A stretch of 64,000 nucleotides of DNA. Origin: Cellulomonas gilvus ATCC 13127 (GTDB lineage: Bacteria; Actinomycetota; Actinomycetes; Actinomycetales; Cellulomonadaceae). Position numbers and translations under genes: made by a program. Positions 58,430-64,000 of the stretch are shown piece by piece. Each line of letters opens with the position of its first letter. The first letter of the stretch is position 1. The stretch is from positions 496,001-560,000 of the forward strand of contig NC_015671.1 of assembly GCF_000218545.1 (NCBI RefSeq). Reading direction: 5' to 3'. The notes beneath the pieces are model-generated. The model was not told the DNA's origin. It searched no databases and was given only the letters and a program-made list of their open reading frames with translations.

Positions 58430-60331
58430 TCAGCGGTCGTCCACCGCGACGCCGTGCGATGCGGCGAGCTCGGCCAGCCCGTGGTCGTAGCCCTGGCCGA
58501 CGACGCGGACGCGCCACGTGCCCGCCCGCAGGTACAGCTCGGTCAGCACCAGGGTGCGCTCGGACGTCGCGGCGTCGAGCGTGGCCGTCACGAAGCTCCC
58601 GTCCGGATGGTCGACGTTCAGCTCGATGGCGCCGACGTCGCCGAAGGTCGGACCGCCGCCGACCGCGGCCGCGACGACGATCCGGTCGCAGTGGTCCGGC
58701 AGCTGGTCGAGGTCGATCGCGACGCTCTGCTCGTGCGGACCGTCGACGACGAGCCTCACGGCATCGCGGTCGCTGGACGGTTGGTTGTAGAAGACGAAGT
58801 CCTCGTCGGTGGACACGCGGCCGTCCTGGTCGAGGAGAAGAGCGACGACGTCGACATCGGCGCCTGGGGCCTCGTCCACCCGCCAGCTCGCGCGTACGGT
58901 CCATTCGCTCGCGGCGGGGAGGTCGACGACGCCGCCACGAGGCAGCTCGAGCGCCTCGTCGCCGGAAGCGACGGGTGCTGCAGCAGCGTCCTCCTGGGCG
59001 AGCAGGCGAGCGAGGAGCTCCGCGGCAGGCACGCCCCCGCCCAGATGCACCCGGACCCCGGCTGCCCGGGCCTTCTCGACGCGGCGGTCTTGCTCGGCGC
59101 CGAGCAGCGCGACGAGGTCGGTGACGTTCAGGCTGAGGTTGACAGCGGCCGCACCTCCACCCGCCACGACGAGGGCGCGGATGTCGGCTGCGTGGTCGTG
59201 GGGGCCACCGAGCACGAGCACGCGGCGTTGCGCGTACCGACCCGGTGCTGGACGCCGCTCCCGCGCGGCGGGCGCCGTCGCCGACGACGGGGCTGCCGGG
59301 GGGAGCTGAGGCTGGGACGCGGCCGGGGCGGCGGTGGGTCGCGGCGGTGCGGTGCGTGGCGTGGCCGTCGACGCCGTGCGCGGCGCCCCGGGCAGGACCT
59401 GGGGGAGCAGCCGCAGCAGCGTCGCCTCGTCGATCACGTGCGTGCCGAGGTCTGCGGCGCGGACGAGCTTCGAGCTCTCGAATCCAGCGGCTCGGTTGCA
59501 GACGACCACGCTGGTGAACTTCGAGACCGATGACATGATCTCCAGCCCGGCATCCTCCGCCATCTGGCAGAGGGTCTCGCGAGGCCGGCGGGTGTCACCG
59601 GTGATGACGACCTTCATCCCCTGGACGAGCGGGGCCCCGGGCGCCAGGCGTCCCGGCCATGACCAGTCGCACCGGCGCTTCGACCAGGCAGGCGGGTCCG
59701 GCCGGATGACGCCGAGGTCGGCGGTCGCGACGACCGGCAGAGGCATGGCCAGCCGGTCGGCCAGCTCGCGGCTCCGTCGGAACACGTCGACGAGTACCCG
59801 GACGTCGTCAGCCGCCACGTGCGCCTGGCCACGAGGAATGCGCCAGTAGGACGCCAGGGTGTCCAGCCGGTGGTTGGGGACGGGCACCCCGATCCGCCGG
59901 CTCAACGCCACCGTGCACAGCCGGTGTGTCACCGGATCGTCGAGACCTGCGCGGATGGACTCCGCCTGCAGGAACCCGTGGTCGAAGGCGGCATTGTGGG
60001 CCACGAGAACACGGCCGGAGAGGATGCGGTTGAGGCGTGAGGAGACCTCCGCGAACTGCGGTGACCCGGCGAGCCGCTCGCGGGTGAGCCCGTGGATGTG
60101 GACCGGCCCGGGGTCACATCCGGGGTCCAGGAGGCTCTCGAACGAGTCCTCGACGTTGCCGCGTTCATCGAGCGCGGCGGCGGCCACGCTCAGCACGCGG
60201 TGGGAGCGCGCAGAGAGCCCGGAGGTCTCCACGTCGACCACCGCCCATTTGTGCGCCGGGGAGCTGACGGATGCGCTGCGTCGCGCGGCAGGCCAGATCA
60301 CGAGGGCAGCATGGCGCAGGCAACGCCGCAT
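58430..60331 (-). CDS. DnaQ-like exonuclease - BRCT - TerD fusion protein
   Basis: About 633 residues (start uncertain: ATG 60,331, GTG 60,301 or further upstream to 60,418; none has a good ribosome site). N-terminal 3'-5' exonuclease of the DnaQ/RNase T type: WAVVDVETSG (DxE), IHGLTRERL, VAHNAAFDHGFL, and HVAADDVRVLVDVF. Next a BRCT domain (MKVVITGDTRRPRETLCQMAEDAGLEIMSSVSKFTSVVVCN), a Pro/Ala linker, a second BRCT-like segment (RRVLVLGGPHDHAADIRALVVAGGG), then TerD with its metal-binding core DVDVVALLLDQDGRVSTDEDFVFYNQ. Codon use is less GC3-biased than neighbours. Suggests a DNA-damage or chemical-stress protein; no other ter genes are adjacent. Confidence 0.85.
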   Translation of the reverse strand: MRRCLRHAALVIWPAARRSASVSSPAHKWAVVDVETSGLSARSHRVLSVAAAALDERGNVEDSFESLLDPGCDPGPVHIHGLTRERLAGSPQFAEVSSRLNRILSGRVLVAHNAAFDHGFLQAESIRAGLDDPVTHRLCTVALSRRIGVPVPNHRLDTLASYWRIPRGQAHVAADDVRVLVDVFRRSRELADRLAMPLPVVATADLGVIRPDPPAWSKRRCDWSWPGRLAPGAPLVQGMKVVITGDTRRPRETLCQMAEDAGLEIMSSVSKFTSVVVCNRAAGFESSKLVRAADLGTHVIDEATLLRLLPQVLPGAPRTASTATPRTAPPRPTAAPAASQPQLPPAAPSSATAPAARERRPAPGRYAQRRVLVLGGPHDHAADIRALVVAGGGAAAVNLSLNVTDLVALLGAEQDRRVEKARAAGVRVHLGGGVPAAELLARLLAQEDAAAAPVASGDEALELPRGGVVDLPAASEWTVRASWRVDEAPGADVDVVALLLDQDGRVSTDEDFVFYNQPSSDRDAVRLVVDGPHEQSVAIDLDQLPDHCDRIVVAAAVGGGPTFGDVGAIELNVDHPDGSFVTATLDAATSERTLVLTELYLRAGTWRVRVVGQGYDHGLAELAASHGVAVDDR

Positions 60332-60433
60332 GAGCTGGGATGTCACTCGTGCGGCGCAACGCTCGCGGCCAGGTCGGGACGGTCGTGCAGACGCGTGGCC
60401 GGCTGGCGGCGCCGCCATTCGTCGACGCGGGCG

Positions 60434-61153
60434 TCAGCGCGGGGTGGGCCCGGGCTGCGGGCTGGGGGCCGGTTCGATCACGCGCCGGTCCGCGGCTTTG
60501 AGCTCGAGCACCGGCGCGAACGCCAGGGGAGCGGGGCCGAACGCCTTGCGTGCACCCGTGACCACCTGACGGCCCAGCGCGCGGCCACCCGTCGCGCCGA
60601 CGACCATGCCGACGCCGTACGGCAGCAGCCGGCCGAAGAACAGGCCGGTCTGCTTCGCCAGCTGCGTGCGCACCATCCGGCGCGTGAGCGTGGTGTTGAC
60701 CTTCTTGACCGTGGCCATGGGCAGGCGGGTCAGCAGCAGGCGTGCCGCGTTGGCGCCCCCGAAGCCCGTGAGGTCGTCGAGCGCCTTCGCGCCCGACTCC
60801 CCGAGGAGCGCGGTCAGGAGCAGCGCGCGGCGGCGCTCGGTGTCCTCGACCTCGATGCCGTGCACCGACGCGACCGCGAGCACGTACGCGGCCGACGCGC
60901 TGAAGAATGTCGCGACGTCGCTCGCGGTCAGCACCAGCGCCACGCCGGTCCCGACCGCGGGGGCCGCGGCGGCGGCGCCGACGGCTCCGCCAGCGCCCGC
61001 GACCACGCGCAGGTACTCCTTCTCCAGCAGGCGGACCAGCTGCTCGGGGGTCGCGTCCGGGTTGCGCCGCCGCAGGCTCGCGACGTGCGCGTGCACCACG
61101 GCGGACGGCAGCTGCACCGCGCGGGCCAGGGCGTCCTCGACGATGCGGGGCAC
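60434..61153 (-). CDS. EcsC family protein
   Basis: 239 residues from GTG 61,153, six bases after the OsmC stop. The EcsC pattern is visible: YLRVVAGAGGAVGAAAAAPAVGTGVALVLTASDVATFFSASAAYVLAVASVHGIEVED, and RMVRTQLAKQTGLFFGRLLPYGVGMVVGATGG. Two or more hydrophobic segments suggest membrane association. Family function is unclear (a protein encoded with the EcsAB ABC transporter in Bacillus). Probably co-transcribed with osmC. Confidence 0.82.
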   Translation of the reverse strand: MPRIVEDALARAVQLPSAVVHAHVASLRRRNPDATPEQLVRLLEKEYLRVVAGAGGAVGAAAAAPAVGTGVALVLTASDVATFFSASAAYVLAVASVHGIEVEDTERRRALLLTALLGESGAKALDDLTGFGGANAARLLLTRLPMATVKKVNTTLTRRMVRTQLAKQTGLFFGRLLPYGVGMVVGATGGRALGRQVVTGARKAFGPAPLAFAPVLELKAADRRVIEPAPSPQPGPTPR

Positions 61154-61158
61154 GGCGC

Positions 61159-61620
61159 TCAGCGCTCCCCGACGACCGACAGCTCGACCTGCGCGCCCGC
61201 CTGGAGCGTGCGGCCCACCGTGCAGTGCTGGTCGATCGCGCGGTGCATGACGGTCAGCAGGCGCTCGCGGGCGTCCGGCTCGAGCGCGGACAGGTCCACC
61301 ACCAGGCGCTCGGCGAGCGCGGGGTAGCGGTCCTCGTCGTCGTCGGCCAGACCGCCGACCTCGATGGTGACCGGCACGTCGTCGCCCAGGCGGCGCGCGA
61401 GCGCGGCGTCCGCGGACAGCCCGCTGCAGCCCGCCAGGGCGATCTTCAGGAGCTCGCCGGGCGTGAACGCCTCGTCGTAGGCGATGTCCCCGATCTCCAC
61501 GCGCGCACCGCGCGAGCTCCTGCCGACGTAGCGACGCTTCCCGGTGCGCTCGACCCACAGGCGCGTGCCGCCCGCGTTCGCGAGGGCCGCGTCGGTGGTG
61601 GCGGTCGTCTCGTTCGTCAT
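61159..61620 (-). CDS. OsmC family peroxiredoxin-like protein
   Basis: 153 residues from ATG 61,620. OsmC/Ohr fold reducing organic hydroperoxides. Two catalytic cysteines: LLKIALAGCSGLSADAALARR and AIDQHCTVGRTL; helix and beta layout as in the family. Ohr versus OsmC cannot be resolved confidently; the sequence around the second Cys (HCTVGRTL) is like the YhfA/OsmC subgroup. Confidence 0.9.
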   Translation of the reverse strand: MTNETTATTDAALANAGGTRLWVERTGKRRYVGRSSRGARVEIGDIAYDEAFTPGELLKIALAGCSGLSADAALARRLGDDVPVTIEVGGLADDDEDRYPALAERLVVDLSALEPDARERLLTVMHRAIDQHCTVGRTLQAGAQVELSVVGER

Positions 61621-61719
61621 GCGGCCGATCCTCGCACGCACCCGCGCGCGCGGCAGGGGCACGCCGTGGGCGCCGCACGACGAGGGCCGTGGGCCGCGTC
61701 CGCGTGGCACGCTGGGTCC

Positions 61720-62172
61720 GTGAGCCTGTTCCGCCGCCGCCCGCGCGTGCACGTCCCGTTCGACGAGGGCTGCCACGCGGCCGAGGCGCCCGCGCTGCAG
61801 CGCGGCATCGTGCAGGCGCTGGGGCACGACGCGCGTGCCGGCCGGTTGGTCCCCGCCGAGCTCGAGGTGGTGCGCGGCCGCGAGGGGCGGCTGGCGCTGG
61901 TGTGGCGGCAGGCGTTCGTCGGCTTCGTGCCCGCGGACCGGGTGGACGAGCTGCGCGGCCGCCTCGACGCGCTGGACCGCCGCGCGGTCGCGCTCGTGCC
62001 CGGTGCGGTGCTCCCGATGCCCGATCCCGCCGCCACGGACGCGCCGTGGCGCGTGTGGATCGGTCCCGTGCCGGACGCGATCCCGCCCGTGCCCGAGGGG
62101 CTCGACACGCTGGCCGTGCCCGAGCGCACCATCCTGGGCGTGCCGGTCAGCAAGCTGCGCGCCCCGGGCTGA
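61720..62172 (+). CDS. conserved hypothetical protein
   Basis: 150 residues from GTG 61,720. No signal peptide, no recognisable catalytic motif. Starts SLFRRRPRVHVPFDEGCHAAEAP and ends ERTILGVPVSKLRAPG, a compact alpha/beta protein. Divergent from osmC. GC-rich codon use supports real coding. Function unknown. Confidence 0.7.
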   Translation: MSLFRRRPRVHVPFDEGCHAAEAPALQRGIVQALGHDARAGRLVPAELEVVRGREGRLALVWRQAFVGFVPADRVDELRGRLDALDRRAVALVPGAVLPMPDPAATDAPWRVWIGPVPDAIPPVPEGLDTLAVPERTILGVPVSKLRAPG

Positions 62173-62177
62173 CGCGC

Positions 62178-62205
62178 GGGCGGGCCGACACGCGCCGACC
62201 CGCCC
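62178..62205. terminator. weak hairpin between convergent genes
   Basis: GGGCGGG (62,178-62,184) pairs with CCCGCCC (62,199-62,205), 14-base loop, in the 43-base gap. Confidence 0.4.
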
Positions 62206-62215
62206 CCGCCGCGGC

Positions 62216-63073
62216 CTAGAAGACCGGCTTGCCGCCCGTCACGCCCAGCACCGTCCCGGACACGTACGAGCCCGTGACGGCCGAGGCCAGGAACACGAAC
62301 GCGTGCGCCACCTCCGCAGGCTCGCCCGCGCGCCCCAGCGGCGTGTCCTGCCCGAACGACGCGACCTTCTCCGGCAGCTGCGTCGCGGGCTGCAGCGGCG
62401 TCCAGATGGGCCCCGGCGCCACGGCGTTCACCCGGATCCCGCGCTCCCCGAGCTCGGCCGCCAGGTTCACCGTCATGTTGTTGATCGCCGCCTTGGTGGA
62501 CGCGTAGTCCACCAGCGACTGCGACGGCTGGTACGCCTGGATCGACGAGCAGTTGACGATCGCCGAACCCTCACCCAGGTGCTGGAGCGCCTCCTGCGTC
62601 ACCCACACCAGTGCGTACAGGTTGGTGCGCATCACGCGGTCCATCTCGTCCGTCTCGACGTCCTCGAACGTCTCCCGGCGCGCCATCTGGTACCCCGCGT
62701 TGTTCACCAGCACGTCCAGCCCGCCCAGGCCATCGACCGCCGTGCGCACCGCGGCCCGCGCCTGCTCCTCGTGCGTCAGGTCCGCCGGCACCAGCACGCA
62801 CGTGCGCCCCGCCTCCCGGACCCACCGCGCCGTCTCGTCGGCGTCCACCTGCTCCTCCGGGAGGTAGCCGATCGCCACGTCCGCACCCTCCCGCGCGAAC
62901 GCGATCGCCACCGCCCGCCCGATCCCCGAGTCCCCGCCCGTGATGAACGCGCGCTTCCTCTCGAGCCGGCCCGAGCCTCGGTAGGAGTCCTCGCCGTGAT
63001 CGGGCTGCGGGACCATCGGCCCCGTCAGGCCCGGGGGCTCCTGCTGCTGCTCCGGACGCACCTGCTCCGCCAT
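62216..63073 (-). CDS. SDR family oxidoreductase
   Basis: 285 residues from ATG 63,073 with an AGGAGGCG site; the longer frame upstream is non-coding. NAD(P)-dependent short-chain dehydrogenase of the YghA/glucose dehydrogenase-like group: nucleotide motif ITGGDSGIGRAVAIAFAREGADVAIGY, NNAGYQMARR, catalytic Ser (NCSSIQAYQPSQ), YASTK (Tyr and Lys), and GPIWTPLQPAT. The N-terminal Gln/Pro-rich 35 residues are typical of general-stress SDRs. Substrate unknown. Confidence 0.94.
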   Translation of the reverse strand: MAEQVRPEQQQEPPGLTGPMVPQPDHGEDSYRGSGRLERKRAFITGGDSGIGRAVAIAFAREGADVAIGYLPEEQVDADETARWVREAGRTCVLVPADLTHEEQARAAVRTAVDGLGGLDVLVNNAGYQMARRETFEDVETDEMDRVMRTNLYALVWVTQEALQHLGEGSAIVNCSSIQAYQPSQSLVDYASTKAAINNMTVNLAAELGERGIRVNAVAPGPIWTPLQPATQLPEKVASFGQDTPLGRAGEPAEVAHAFVFLASAVTGSYVSGTVLGVTGGKPVF

Positions 63074-63330
63074 GGTGGACTCGCCTCCTGCCGTCGTGTG
63101 GCTGGTCCCCGCCACGCTAGGCAGGCGCTGCCCGGTCCCGCATCTGGGGGCTCTGCCCGCGCACGGACGGCGCTCGCGGCGGCCGGCGTCTTCCCGGGCC
63201 CGACGACGACGCCTGTCCTGGTCGCAGGCGTGAAGCACCGCGTACTCGTGAACCGCCCTCCCGGACGTCCACCACGCGCTACGGTCCGTCAGGAGAGACC
63301 GACGACGGCACCCGGCCCCCGGAGGCACCG

Positions 63331-63753
63331 ATGACGCGCACGCCGCCCCGCACCGCGGATCTCCCGCCCGGCGCCGCCCGGCCGCGCACACCCGCCCGTC
63401 GGGCGATCGGACGGACCCTTGCGGCGGTCCTCGTCGCGGGGGTGGCTGTCGCGGGCTGCGCCGGGGACCGCGTCACCGAGCAGAAGGTCGTGCGCTGGCA
63501 CGCCGGCACCGACGACGCGACCAGCCTCACGCTGGTCGTCGGGATCGGCCCGGGCGACCGCATCGAGCGTGCCCGGGTCGTGTCCGAGTCCGCGAGCACG
63601 GTCGTCGTGGCCGTCGACGTCCGGCGTGCCGACGGGGACCAGCAGGCCATCGCCGTGTACGCGGAGGCGACGGTGGCGCTGGACGACCCCATCGGCGAAC
63701 GGGTGGTCGAGAACGTGGACGGCACGCCCGTCCAGCAAGGCACGGCGCTCTGA
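63331..63753 (+). CDS. small lipoprotein of unknown function
   Basis: 140 residues, GGAGG upstream. N-terminal Arg/Pro tail then hydrophobic segment and lipobox VAVAGCAGD (Cys43), mature part beta-rich (TSLTLVVGIGPGDRIERARVVSESASTVVVAVDV). No family recognised. A TACGGT at 63,280-63,285 may be its -10. Confidence 0.75.
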   Translation: MTRTPPRTADLPPGAARPRTPARRAIGRTLAAVLVAGVAVAGCAGDRVTEQKVVRWHAGTDDATSLTLVVGIGPGDRIERARVVSESASTVVVAVDVRRADGDQQAIAVYAEATVALDDPIGERVVENVDGTPVQQGTAL

Positions 63754-63800
63754 GACTCCGCACCCGGTCACGACCGCACGGGGGCCAAGGCGCGCTCCTG

Positions 63801-63806
63801 TAGCAT
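63801..63806 (+). promoter_or_regulatory. -10 element of the tRNA-Arg promoter
   Basis: TAGCAT, 36 bases before the mature tRNA. No clear -35. Confidence 0.4.
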
Positions 63807-63842
63807 CCTGGAGGACCTCCGGCCCCCGGCCGCCAGGTCCTT

Positions 63843-63915
63843 GCGCCTGTAGCTCAGGGGATAGAGCACCGCTCTCCTAAAGCGGGTGTCGGCAGTTCGA
63901 ATCTGCCCAGGCGCA
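63843..63915 (+). tRNA. tRNA-Arg (anticodon CCT)
   Basis: Complete cloverleaf of 73 bases: acceptor GCGCCTG with CAGGCGC plus discriminator A, D arm AGCTCAGGGGATAGAGC, anticodon stem CCGCT/AGCGG with loop CTCCTAA (anticodon CCT, reading AGG), T arm with GTTCGAATC. CCA is not encoded. Arg-CCT genes are frequent integration sites for genomic islands. Confidence 0.95.
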
Positions 63916-63934
63916 CAGTGTGTTACCGCAGGTC

Positions 63935-64000
63935 ATGGGCGTAGAGACTGCATCGGACGACTTCGCTGCATCAGCCGCGGAGGCCCCGTGGTCAGCACGT
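63935..64000 (+). CDS. start of a reading frame running off the window
   Basis: ATG 63,935 opens a frame (MGVETASDDFAASAAEAP) that is still open at the window end. Too short to identify and lacks a strong ribosome site. It starts 20 bases after the tRNA, a place where integrated elements often begin. Low confidence. Confidence 0.22.
   Translation, partial: MGVETASDDFAASAAEAPWSAR

Noticed and set aside
58241-59533. Plus-strand frame opposite the TerD fusion
   Set aside because: No domain; the minus strand encodes recognisable TerD and BRCT residues.

Overview
The window is chromosomal DNA from a very GC-rich Gram-positive actinobacterium. Gene content points to a motile Cellulomonas-like organism (Cellulomonadaceae, Micrococcales): there are no P-ring or L-ring flagellar genes, GTG and TTG starts are common, genes overlap by 1-4 bases, IdeR/DtxR and DUF4012 families are present, and an NlpC/P60 hydrolase sits behind a c-di-AMP riboswitch. 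Genus assignment is inference; no rRNA is present.

Bases 1-40,272 form one large flagellar and chemotaxis island. It opens with the 3' end of flagellin, then fliD, fliS and a small fliT-position gene. Next comes the rod/MS-ring/export-ATPase/hook operon (flgB, flgC, fliE-J, a C40 peptidoglycan hydrolase, fliK, flgD, flgE). A PAS-GAF-PP2C phosphatase and a convergent DEAD-box helicase interrupt the island. It resumes with flbD-motA-motB-fliL, then fliM-fliN-fliO-fliP-fliQ-fliR-flhB-flhA and an FlhF-like pseudo-GTPase. A divergent pair follows: a secreted SipW-tag/TasA-like protein on the minus strand and csrA on the plus strand. The chemotaxis block is cheA, cheW, two chemoreceptors flanking a sugar-type binding lipoprotein, cheB, cheR, and a CheY-CheX-CheY-CheX-like module. 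fliA/sigma-28, flgM, flgK, flgL and fliW are not in the window.

The main regulatory observation is a repeated element, CTCA-N17-CCGAT (usually CCGATGRG), closely resembling a sigma-28 (FliA/WhiG) promoter. It lies with the identical 17-base spacer in front of flgB, flbD-mot, fliM, cheA, the first chemoreceptor and, on the minus strand, the TasA-like gene. Early basal-body, motor, export, chemotaxis and an extracellular protein therefore look like one regulon. In fliM the box sits six bases before the GTG start, predicting a leaderless mRNA.

Bases 40,273-63,753 are general chromosome: a purine permease, UDP-glucose dehydrogenase, a MarR-MFS pair with a palindromic operator, DUF4012, a cell-wall-anchored protein, leaderless serC, ideR, a C40 hydrolase with a c-di-AMP riboswitch, an HNH nuclease, a tandem Usp, an Lrp regulator, a CAP-domain protein, a DDAH-family amidinohydrolase/ornithine aminotransferase operon, an aldo/keto reductase, an exonuclease-BRCT-TerD fusion, EcsC, OsmC, an SDR and a small lipoprotein. 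The window ends with a tRNA-Arg(CCT) gene and the first codons of a further reading frame.
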